Positions 26,550 through 34,140 of a stretch of 64,000 bases of DNA are shown piece by piece. A program made the translations under genes and the position numbers. Position 1 is the first letter of the stretch, and each line of letters starts with the position of its first letter. The stretch covers positions 94,255 to 158,254 of the forward strand of contig CAVRGL010000009.1 in NCBI GenBank assembly GCA_963720735.1. The letters run 5' to 3'. This DNA comes from JBBRHQ01 sp963720735. Its GTDB lineage: Bacteria > Actinomycetota > Thermoleophilia > Solirubrobacterales > 70-9. Under the pieces are notes generated by a model, which was given only the letters and a program-made list of their open reading frames with translations, had not been told where the DNA came from and searched no databases.

Positions 26550-26929
26550 CGGTTCGGGCCCCCACATCCCCCGCTTCACCCCTGCTCTGGTTCGGCGTGC
26601 TCGGAGCTCCGCTCGCCTGGGGTCTCCAGTTCGGGATCGGCTACTGGATCACGCAGGGACGTTGCAGCCCCGGCGATGAATGGGGATCGGGCCCCGACCT
26701 CTGGACGCTGGTCCTCACCATCCTCGCCGCCGCGGCGGCGATCGCCGCCGCGGCCACCGCGGTGGCGCTGTTCCGGGCGACGGCCGCGGCCGAGGCCGAG
26801 GGTGCCCCGCCGGCGGGGCGCACCCACTTCCTGGCGATCGTCGGGATGGCGATCGCGCCGCTGTTCCTGGCGATCATCGTGATGAACGGCGTCGGCGTCC
26901 TGGTCCTCTCCAGCTGCAGCCAGTCCTGA
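26546..26929 (+). CDS. Small membrane protein of the cox-qcr operon
   Basis: A 127-residue protein with three hydrophobic helices (LLWFGVLGAPLAWGLQFGIG, LWTLVLTILAAAAAIAAAAT, FLAIVGMAIAPLFLAIIVMN). The GTG start overlaps the coxC stop by 4 nt (GTGA). It sits where other operons carry accessory subunits; a role in oxidase assembly or the supercomplex is inferred from position only. Confidence 0.65.
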   Translation: MTVRAPTSPASPLLWFGVLGAPLAWGLQFGIGYWITQGRCSPGDEWGSGPDLWTLVLTILAAAAAIAAAATAVALFRATAAAEAEGAPPAGRTHFLAIVGMAIAPLFLAIIVMNGVGVLVLSSCSQS

Positions 26930-27726
26930 TGCGACGCGCCAGGCGGAAAGTCCTGCTCGTCGTGGCCCTCGGGGCGATGGGGCTGGCCGCCCTGGCCAGC
27001 GCCCAGCCTCCGAGCGGTGTCGTCCATCCGGAGAACGAGGCCGGGAAGTCGCCGCTCGAGCTGGGATCGGAGCTCTACGCATCCAACTGCGCGAGCTGCC
27101 ATGGGATCGGCGGAAGCGGGGTAAGCCCTTCGCAACCGGTCGCCGGCCCGGGCGACACGAGGGGGTTCGGTCCCTCGCTGCGCGGGGTCGGCCCCGCCGC
27201 CCCCGACTTCTACCTGCGCACCGGGCGCATGCCGCTCTCCTCACCGGGGGAGCCGCCCGAGCGTGGTCGTCCGGCCTTCAACGAGCGCGAGATCAGGGCG
27301 CTGATCGCCTACGTTTCCTCCTTCGGCAAGGGCATGCCGATACCCCACCCGCACCCGAGCGACCACCTCGCGCAGGGCCTGGAGGGGTTCACCGAGCATT
27401 GCGCCGGGTGCCACCAGGTGGTGGGGGAGGGGGGTTACGTGACCGATGCCCGGGTCCCGGTCCTCCAGCACGCGACGCCGCGGGAGATCGCCGAGGCGGT
27501 GCGGATCGGGCCCTACCTGATGCCCCGCTTCTCGCGCAAGGCGATCGGCGATCCCGAGCTCGACGACATCATCGCCTACGTCGAGGCCAGCAAGCAGCCG
27601 AATGACCGCGGCGGGCTCGGGATCGGCCACATCGGGCCCGTCCCGGAGGGAATCGTCGCCTGGCTGGTCGCCGGTTTCGCCCTGGTCGCCATCTGCGCCG
27701 TGATAGGGAGGCGAATCGCCCAATGA
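26929..27726 (+). CDS. qcrC: Diheme cytochrome c of the bcc complex
   Basis: A 265-residue membrane-anchored cytochrome with a signal anchor (KVLLVVALGAMGLAALA), two CxxCH sites at 54-58 (CASCH) and 158-162 (CAGCH), Met101 and Met198 as likely axial ligands, and a C-terminal helix (IVAWLVAGFALVAICAVIG). This matches QcrC, which replaces cytochrome c1 and passes electrons straight to CuA in actinobacterial bcc-aa3 supercomplexes. TGATG junction with the gene before it. Confidence 0.92.
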   Translation: MRRARRKVLLVVALGAMGLAALASAQPPSGVVHPENEAGKSPLELGSELYASNCASCHGIGGSGVSPSQPVAGPGDTRGFGPSLRGVGPAAPDFYLRTGRMPLSSPGEPPERGRPAFNEREIRALIAYVSSFGKGMPIPHPHPSDHLAQGLEGFTEHCAGCHQVVGEGGYVTDARVPVLQHATPREIAEAVRIGPYLMPRFSRKAIGDPELDDIIAYVEASKQPNDRGGLGIGHIGPVPEGIVAWLVAGFALVAICAVIGRRIAQ

Positions 27727-28709
27727 AGGTCGGCGCTGCACTGAAGATGGCGGGCCTGGCGCTCGTGGGGCTGGCCAGCGGCGGAGGGCGACGGCGGCGG
27801 GGCCGGATCGTGCCCGAGGGCGATCCCGACCGCCGCGCCGAGGGAATCGTGATCGCGCTGCTGCTCGCCGCGGCCGCCTCTGCTGTCGCCTTCGTCGTCA
27901 TCTACGTTCTCGACTGGGCCCACCAGACCCAGTTCCTCGGCCTCTCCCTCGGCCTCTCCCTGGGGCTGATCGCCGCGGCGCTGATCGTGATCGGCAAGCG
28001 CCTCGTGGTTACCGAGGAGCTGGAGGAGGAATACAGCCTCGAGCACCGCGGCGAGCAGGAGGCCGTCGCCGAGATCCTCGGGGAGAGCGCCAGCCGTTTC
28101 ACCCGCAAGCGAATGCTCGCGGCCGCCGCCGGCGCGGCCGGCGCCGCGCTCGGGGCGGCGCTCGTCGTTCCCGCCGCTTCTCTGGGGCCGCTGGTCGACA
28201 CCGAGTCCCTCTACTACTCGCCCTGGTACCGCGGCCGCCGCCTGGTCGACGAGGCGGGCCGTCCATACCGGGCGGATCAGATCGGCCACGACACCTTCTA
28301 CACCGCCTACCCCGAGCACGCGGATCGCGAGCAGCTCGCCGCCCCGCTCGTTCTGGTGCGGCTCGAGCCGGCGCGATTGCAGCTCCCGCCCGAGCGCTCC
28401 GGTTGGGCCCCCAGGGGAATCCTCGCCTACTCGAAGATCTGCACCCACGCCGGTTGCGCGATCTCGCTCTACCGAAAGCCCCTGTTCCCACCGACCGGTC
28501 AGCGGCCGGCGCTGGTCTGCCCCTGCCATTACTCGACTTTCGACCCCGCCGCGGCCGGGAGGGTCCTCTTCGGTCCCGCCGGGCGCAACCTTCCCCAGCT
28601 TCCGCTGATGATCGACGCCGACGGGGGGTTGCGGGCGGCCGGCAACTTTTCCGCCCCGGTCGGTCCGTCGTTCTGGGGCGTTCGCACCCGGAGGCCGAGC
28701 TCGGCGTGA
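27723..28709 (+). CDS. qcrA: Rieske iron-sulfur subunit
   Basis: A 328-residue protein. Three helices in the first 150 residues precede a Rieske domain with C240-T-H242 and C266-P-C268-H269 (CTHAGC and CPCHYS). Ligands C240, H242, C266 and H269 hold the 2Fe-2S cluster, and C245/C268 form the disulfide. The three-helix anchor is the actinobacterial QcrA form. ATGA overlap with qcrC. Confidence 0.93.
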   Translation: MKVGAALKMAGLALVGLASGGGRRRRGRIVPEGDPDRRAEGIVIALLLAAAASAVAFVVIYVLDWAHQTQFLGLSLGLSLGLIAAALIVIGKRLVVTEELEEEYSLEHRGEQEAVAEILGESASRFTRKRMLAAAAGAAGAALGAALVVPAASLGPLVDTESLYYSPWYRGRRLVDEAGRPYRADQIGHDTFYTAYPEHADREQLAAPLVLVRLEPARLQLPPERSGWAPRGILAYSKICTHAGCAISLYRKPLFPPTGQRPALVCPCHYSTFDPAAAGRVLFGPAGRNLPQLPLMIDADGGLRAAGNFSAPVGPSFWGVRTRRPSSA

Positions 28710-30076
28710 TCCGGCGCACGGTCAGCTTCCTCGACCGGCGGACCGGCTCCGCCCCGCTGATCCGCAAGGCGCTTCGCTACGCCTTCCCGGATCATTGGTC
28801 TTTCCTGCTCGGCGAGGTCGCGCTCTACGCCTTCATCGTGCTCGTCGCCACCGGCGTCTACCTGACCCTGTTCTTCGAGCCGAGTACCGCGAAGACCATC
28901 TATCACGGCAGCTACGCCCCGCTTCGCGGCCTCGAGGTGACCCGGGCGTATAAGTCGGTTCTCGACATCTCCTTCGATGTCAAGGCGGGCCTGCTGATCC
29001 GCCAGACGCACCATTGGGCGGCCAACGTCTTCGTCGCCGCGATCGTCATCCACCTGATCCGGATCTTCTTCACCGGCGCCTACCGCAAGCCGCGCGAGCT
29101 GACCTATGTGATCGGCGTGCTGATGCTGTTTTTGACCCTGCTCGAGGGTTATCTCGGCTACTCGCTGGCCGACGACCTGCTGTCCGGGATGGGGCTGGCG
29201 ATCGGCTACTCGGTGGCGCTCTCGATCCCGCTGGTCGGGGCCAACCTCGCATTGCTGATCTGGGGCGGCCCGTTTCCGGGCGACCCCGATTTCTGGTCGA
29301 GGATGTACATCGGCCACGTGCTGATCCTGCCGCTCGTGATCGGCGGTCTGCTCGGCCTCCACCTGGCGCTGGTCGCCTCCCGCCACCACACCCGCTTTCG
29401 GCGAAGCGAGGACCCAGGCGAGCGCAAGCTGATCGGCGTCCCCAGCTTTCCCGGCCAGGCACCCCGCTCGCTGGGGCTGTTCTTCGCCGTCGCCGCGACC
29501 CTGGTGTTGATGGGCGGGCTGATTCAGATCAACCCGGTCTGGCTCTGGGGGCCCTACCACCTGGCGCTCGGCACCAACGGGGCGCAGCCGGACTGGTACC
29601 TGGGCTGGCTGATCGGAGCGCTTCGCCTGGTCCCCGGCTTTGACCTGGTGATCGGCCACCGCACCGTCGTCCCCAACCCCTTCTGGGGAGGGGCGCTGTT
29701 CCCGCTGATCGTCATGGCGACGCTGCTCGCCTGGCCCTGGCTGGAGCGGCGCTTCAGCGGCGACCGGCGCCCCCACAACATCCTCGATCGCCCCCGCGAC
29801 GCCCCCGGGAGGACGGCGATCGGCGCCGGCTTCCTCACCTGGGTCGTGCTGATCTTCATGGCCGGATCCGCCGACAGGGTCTACGTCCTGCTCGGGATCA
29901 GCTACGTCGGGCAGATCTGGGCCTTCCGCGTGCTAGTCGTGATCCTGCCGATCGTCGTCGGCCTGCTCGCCTGGCGCGTCTGCCTCGGCCTCCAGGGCAT
30001 CGAACAGGTCGATCAGGAGCGCCAGCAGGCCGAGCGCGAAGCCGAAGATGCCGCCAGCCTGAAGCCCGCTTCATAG
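28706..30076 (+). CDS. qcrB: Cytochrome b subunit of the bcc complex
   Basis: A 456-residue cytochrome b fusing b6-type and subunit IV-type halves. Heme-ligand His residues appear in TGVYLTLFF-region helices and in HHWAANVFVAAIVIHLIRIF and GHVLILPLVIGGLLGLHLAL (given in part); the Qo-site PEWY-type motif reads QPDWYLGW (PDWY). GTG start overlaps qcrA stop (GTGA). Last gene of the seven-gene operon. Confidence 0.93.
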   Translation: MIRRTVSFLDRRTGSAPLIRKALRYAFPDHWSFLLGEVALYAFIVLVATGVYLTLFFEPSTAKTIYHGSYAPLRGLEVTRAYKSVLDISFDVKAGLLIRQTHHWAANVFVAAIVIHLIRIFFTGAYRKPRELTYVIGVLMLFLTLLEGYLGYSLADDLLSGMGLAIGYSVALSIPLVGANLALLIWGGPFPGDPDFWSRMYIGHVLILPLVIGGLLGLHLALVASRHHTRFRRSEDPGERKLIGVPSFPGQAPRSLGLFFAVAATLVLMGGLIQINPVWLWGPYHLALGTNGAQPDWYLGWLIGALRLVPGFDLVIGHRTVVPNPFWGGALFPLIVMATLLAWPWLERRFSGDRRPHNILDRPRDAPGRTAIGAGFLTWVVLIFMAGSADRVYVLLGISYVGQIWAFRVLVVILPIVVGLLAWRVCLGLQGIEQVDQERQQAEREAEDAASLKPAS

Positions 30077-30092
30077 CCAACCCGCCTCATAG

Positions 30093-30197
30093 GTACCGCT
30101 CCCCAGTACCGCTCCCCAGGGTCGAGTGGACGAAAACCGGCCTCTATCTCCGGAATTCGTCCACTCGACCGGCGAAGCCCCAGACCGGCGAAGCCGC
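30093..30197. repeat. Long inverted repeat flanked by two short direct duplications
   Basis: Between qcrB and ctaG, which converge. Arms 30120-30140 and 30150-30170 pair over 21 bases with two mismatches around a 9-base loop, including a perfect 15-bp GGTCGAGTGGACGAA arm. On the left a 13-bp unit TACCGCTCCCCAG is duplicated (30094-30119). On the right ACCGGCGAAGCC occurs twice four bases apart (from 30168). The stem could terminate transcription in both directions, but no T-run follows; the nested duplications suggest a mobile or repetitive element. Confidence 0.75.
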
Positions 30198-30218
30198 CGC
30201 TATTGATCCTCGTCCCAG

Positions 30219-31061
30219 CTAGGCCTGTAGCCGCCGGCGGCCGTAGCGGGCGCTGCGCTGGGCGGCTCTGGGGTCGTGGCCCGCGTCGAGCAGCGACTGG
30301 CGGAGCTCGGCCTCCTGGGTCCAGCGCAGGAACAGCCAGGCGAAGATCAGCAGGGAGACCATCCCCCCTTCGGTGAACATGATCGCCCCGGCGATCGTCT
30401 GATCGAGGAGGGGCGAGACCCCGGCGAGGTGCTCGCCGTGCGCGTAGTCGGGATAGAGCGGCTCGCCGGCCCAGATGAAGACGTTTCCGAGGACAGCTCC
30501 CAGGGCCCTGACGACAAGGACGTAGGCGGCCTTGGCGCCGCTGCCGAACCAGGTTGGCCCCGGCAGCGGCTCGAGCACCGCCGTCCACATCAGCATTCCG
30601 GTGCTGAAGAAGAGCAGGTGCTCGACCCCGTGCACGAAGGAATTCGCGAGGGCAGCCTCGTAGAGCGCGGGAACGTGCCAGAGGCAGAGGTTGAGCCCCC
30701 AGAGCGGCAGCGCCACCATCGGGTGGGCGAGCCAGCGCAGCCGGGACACCGCCCGCACCGCTAGCACCGGCCGCAGGATCGGCCCGGTCAGCCCGAGGAC
30801 GATCAGCAGCGGAGCGAGGTCGCCGAGCATCAGGTGCTGGACCATGTGGACCCAGAACAGCCGGATCTCCCCGATCGTGTCGATCGGGGAGATCAGCGCG
30901 GCGAGCAGGGTCGCCATTCCCAGGTAGAAGCAGACCTGCCTGCGGCGGCCGACCGGGCGGCCGCTCCGGGCCAGCGTCCTGGCGCGAATCACATACCCGC
31001 CGGCGACCACAGCCACCGTGGCGATCAGCGGTGGGTCGAAGTTCCAGCCGGGGGACTCCAC
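30219..31061 (-). CDS. ctaG: Cytochrome c oxidase assembly factor CtaG (caa3 type)
   Basis: A 280-residue protein with about seven helices, matching the caa3_CtaG family. Conserved His-rich segments include WVHMVQHLMLGDLAPLL and FVHGVEHLLFFSTGMLMW and FTEGGMVS. Members support copper-centre assembly of caa3 oxidases, which fits the facing cox operon. GTG start at 31061; a weak SigB-type promoter is possible at 31074-31099. Confidence 0.88.
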   Translation of the reverse strand: MESPGWNFDPPLIATVAVVAGGYVIRARTLARSGRPVGRRRQVCFYLGMATLLAALISPIDTIGEIRLFWVHMVQHLMLGDLAPLLIVLGLTGPILRPVLAVRAVSRLRWLAHPMVALPLWGLNLCLWHVPALYEAALANSFVHGVEHLLFFSTGMLMWTAVLEPLPGPTWFGSGAKAAYVLVVRALGAVLGNVFIWAGEPLYPDYAHGEHLAGVSPLLDQTIAGAIMFTEGGMVSLLIFAWLFLRWTQEAELRQSLLDAGHDPRAAQRSARYGRRRLQA

Positions 31062-31073
31062 GTTGCTTCACCG

Positions 31074-31099
31074 CTACCCGCTCGGCCCAATCTCGAAGC
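31074..31099 (-). promoter_or_regulatory. Weak SigB-type promoter candidate for ctaG
   Basis: GCTTCG-N14-GGGTAG, -10 half consensus, -35 partly so. Start would fall about 6 bases before the GTG. Confidence 0.25.
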
Positions 31100-31107
31100 A
31101 GGCGCCG

Positions 31108-31133
31108 GATTGAACCCCACGGGCTTCGGGTAT
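31108..31133 (+). promoter_or_regulatory. Weak SigB-type promoter candidate for LLM gene
   Basis: GATTGA-N14-GGGTAT ending 13 bases before ATG 31147. The -10 half is consensus; the -35 has A in place of the first T. Confidence 0.35.
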
Positions 31134-31146
31134 TGCGCCGGCGCGG

Positions 31147-32119
31147 ATGCGCTACCTCCACCTCTGCGCCCACGAGCAGTTCCCACCCGACCATCTGCTG
31201 CGCCAGGCGGTCGCCGCCGAGCGCGCCGGCTTCGACGGGATCGGCTGTAGCGACCACCTGCAGCCATGGTGGGAACCGGGAGAGTCCGGGCATGCCTGGA
31301 TCTGGCTGGGAGCCGCCGCCCAGGCGACCGAACGGGTCAGCTTCGGAACCGCGGTGACTCCGCCTGGGCCGCGCTATCACCCGCTGCTGATCGCCCAGGC
31401 CTGGGCGACCCTGGAGGCGATGTTCCCCTCGCGCCCTTACCTCGGGATCGGCTCGGGCGAGTCGCTGAACGAGTCGCCGCTGGGCGCGCTTTGGCCCGGC
31501 GTCGAGGAGCAGATCGAGCGCATGGAGGAGGGGCTTGAGATGCGCCCTGCTCGGGGGGGAGCGGATGAGTGGCGAGGGCAAGCACTTCGCGGCGGATGGG
31601 GCATACCTGCACAGTCGCCCCGAGGGGAGGCGGCCGCCGATCTACGTCTCGGCCTTTGGGCCGGAGGCGGCCGCGGTCGCCGGACGCCTCGGCGACGGCC
31701 TATGGACCCTCGCCGATCCGGAAGCCGTGCCGGAGATCCTCGATGCCTACCGGGGCGCCGCCGAGAGCGCTAATCGCGAGCCGGGCGAGGTGATCCTCCA
31801 GGCCGCCTTCTCCTGGGCGGAGGACGATGACGCAGCGCTGGAGGGCGCCAGGGTGTGGAAGGGTGCGCAGCCGAAGGAGTTCTACCGCGAGGACTGGCAC
31901 GACCCGAAGGCGATGTACGAGCACGGCGAGAAGCAGGTAACCGACGAGGACCTCAAGCAGGCGATGATCATCTCCGCCGACCCGGGAGAGCACGTAGAGC
32001 GGATCCGCGAAGTCGAGAGGCTCGGGGCCTCGACGGTGGCCCTGATGAACAACTCAGGGGCCGGTCCCGAAGCAGCGATCGAGACCTATGCCCGGGACGT
32101 CCTTCCCCGCTTGGCTTAG
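31147..32119 (+). CDS. LLM-class F420-dependent oxidoreductase, one frameshift
   Basis: A luciferase-like TIM-barrel enzyme resembling F420-dependent glucose-6-phosphate dehydrogenases. The first frame has FDGIGCSDHLQPWW and LGIGSGESLNE; near 31533 one base appears lost and the other frame continues ALLGGERMSGEGKHF, PPIYVSAFGPEAAAVAG and DPGEHVERIREVERLGAS. Joined length is about 320 residues, normal for the family. F420 use fits an actinobacterium; substrate unproven. Its stop overlaps that of the convergent MFS gene. Confidence 0.8.
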
Positions 32120-34032
32120 GAATGCTCCCGGACCCGCTCCGGGTGCTCCGGCCGGTCGCTGACCGGCGCGTACTGATCGCGGGCCAGGGGCTTCGCCCGA
32201 CCCTCGGCGACGGCCTCTCGTAGGGCGGCGCGAAAGCGCCCGGGCCCCCAGTAGCGCGCCCCGACTCGGCGGGCCAGCTCACGGCGGCTGGCGGCGCCGC
32301 GGTCCTGGAGGGCCCGATCGATGATCTCCACCTCCCGGTCGAGGCTGACCTCCTCGAAGGGCGCCGACACCGGCCACCCGCGGCCGGCATAGAGCCGACC
32401 GGGGCCGGGGCGATAACGGCGCAGGCCGGTCAGGTCGCGTCGCCGCCGTTCCTCCGCGCGCTCCCGGATCCGTTCCGCCTTCCGGCGTAGCTCCTCCTCG
32501 CTCTCGCCGGGGCGCTCCCCGGCTCGCTCGCCATCTTCGGCCTCGGTCTTGCCCTCGCCCTCGGCGGCTTCACCCTCTGTCGTCCCGCCCTCGGCGGTCA
32601 GCGGCTCGGCGATGTCCTCGAGCTGGCGCTGCTCGGCCTTCACTCCGAAGAAGAGCTCGGCGATCCCGCCGATCGCCATCACCACGGCGCCGATGAAGAA
32701 GCCGATCGCCACCTTGTCCTGACTGCCGGTGTTGATCAGGTGGCCGAACAGCAGCGGGCCCGCGATCCCTCCGGCCGCGGTGCCGACCGCGTAGAAGAAG
32801 GCGATCGAGAGCGCCCGTGTCTCCATCGGGAAGATCTCGCTGACCGTCAGATACGCCGAGCTTGCCCCGGCCGAGGCGATGAAGAAGATCACCAGGATGA
32901 AGGCCATGAACGAGACGGTGGTGAGGCTGCCGCCAAGCAGGAGGAAGCCGAGCGCGGCGGTGACCGCCGCCGAGCCGAGATAGGTGGCGGTGATCATCGG
33001 CTTCCTCCCCACCGTGTCGAATAGCCGTCCGAGGGTGAGCGGGCCGAGGAAGTTGGAGATCGCGAACACCGCCAGGTAGATCGGCACCGTTCCCGAGGCG
33101 ACCTTGAAGAACTCACCCAGAAGAGTGCCGAGGTCAAAGGTGACCGCGTTGTAGAGGAACGCCTGGCCGACGAACAGCGCCAGGCCGAGGATGGTGCGCC
33201 GGGGATAGTCCTTGAATGCCGTGCGGGCGATCTCCCTGAAGGCGATGCGCTCGCGAGGCCGGACCTTGATGCTGGTATCTGCCTCGGGAAGCTCCTCGCC
33301 GGTCTCCCCGCGGACCCGATCCTCGATCTCGCCGACGATCTGGTCGGCCTCCTCCTCGCGACCGTGAATGAACAGCCAGCGGGGGCTCTCGGGGACGTTG
33401 CGGCGGACCAGCAGGATCCCGACCCCGAGGGTGGCGCCGATGATGAACGCCAGCCGCCAGCCGAAGTCGGCGGCGAACAGGGCGGTATCGAGCAGGGCGA
33501 TGGAGGCGAGCGCACCGCCGGCGGCGCCGAGCCAGTAGCTGCCGTTGATGATCAGGTCGACCCGGCCCCGTACCCTTGCAGGGATCAACTCATCGATCGC
33601 CGAGTTGATCGCCGCGTACTCGCCGCCGATGCCGGCGCCGGTGAAGAAGCGGGCGGCGAAGAAGTACCAGGCGGCGAAGGAGAAGGCGGTGGCGATGGTC
33701 GCGACGATGTAGACGCCGAGGGTGATCAGGAACAGCTTCTTGCGCCCGAAGCGGTCGGTGAGCTGGCCGAAGAAGAGGGCCCCGACGCAGGCCCCGGCGA
33801 CGTAGAAGGCTGCCGCGGTGCCGATCTGGCTGGCGTTGAGGGTGAGGCCGCTGCCGGACTCGGTGAGCCGAGCGCCGATGCTGCCGACGATCGTCACCTC
33901 GAGGCCGTCGAGGACCCAGACCGTGCCCAGACCGATCACGATCATCCAGTGGAATCGCGACCACGGCAAGCGGTCGAGGCGCGCCGGAATCCTCGTCTCT
34001 ATGGTCCTCTCCCGAGCGCCGTTCTCCCTCAT
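32116..34032 (-). CDS. MFS transporter with cytoplasmic wHTH-like C-terminal domain
   Basis: A 638-residue protein. The first ~480 residues are a 12-helix sugar-porter-type MFS transporter (QLTDRFGRKKLFLITLGVYI in loop 2-3; VPESPRWLFIHGREEEA; GRLFDTVGRKPM). Then come ~75 highly charged Glu/Arg residues and a final ~70-residue domain (EVEIIDRALQDRGAASRREL, then ARRVGARYWGPGRFRAALRE) that looks like a winged-helix fold. Substrate unknown. ATG 34032 is supported by a SigB-type promoter ending 13 bases upstream. Confidence 0.8.
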   Translation of the reverse strand: MRENGARERTIETRIPARLDRLPWSRFHWMIVIGLGTVWVLDGLEVTIVGSIGARLTESGSGLTLNASQIGTAAAFYVAGACVGALFFGQLTDRFGRKKLFLITLGVYIVATIATAFSFAAWYFFAARFFTGAGIGGEYAAINSAIDELIPARVRGRVDLIINGSYWLGAAGGALASIALLDTALFAADFGWRLAFIIGATLGVGILLVRRNVPESPRWLFIHGREEEADQIVGEIEDRVRGETGEELPEADTSIKVRPRERIAFREIARTAFKDYPRRTILGLALFVGQAFLYNAVTFDLGTLLGEFFKVASGTVPIYLAVFAISNFLGPLTLGRLFDTVGRKPMITATYLGSAAVTAALGFLLLGGSLTTVSFMAFILVIFFIASAGASSAYLTVSEIFPMETRALSIAFFYAVGTAAGGIAGPLLFGHLINTGSQDKVAIGFFIGAVVMAIGGIAELFFGVKAEQRQLEDIAEPLTAEGGTTEGEAAEGEGKTEAEDGERAGERPGESEEELRRKAERIRERAEERRRRDLTGLRRYRPGPGRLYAGRGWPVSAPFEEVSLDREVEIIDRALQDRGAASRRELARRVGARYWGPGRFRAALREAVAEGRAKPLARDQYAPVSDRPEHPERVREHS

Positions 34033-34045
34033 CCTACCGACTCGG

Positions 34046-34070
34046 ATACCCACCGCCCGCGGCGCGAAAC
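34046..34070 (-). promoter_or_regulatory. SigB/SigF-type promoter for the MFS gene
   Basis: GTTTCG-N13-GGGTAT; predicted start about 34039, giving a very short leader before ATG 34032. Confidence 0.5.
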
Positions 34071-34140
34071 GGCGGAGCGGTGCCGGGCCGAAAAAGTCGA
34101 GAGTCACGCGGCCCGGATGCATTGAACATCAAATCGTGCA

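Noticed and set aside
28529..29776. 415-codon minus-strand open frame over qcrB
   Set aside because: Antisense shadow of qcrB, with low-complexity polar composition.
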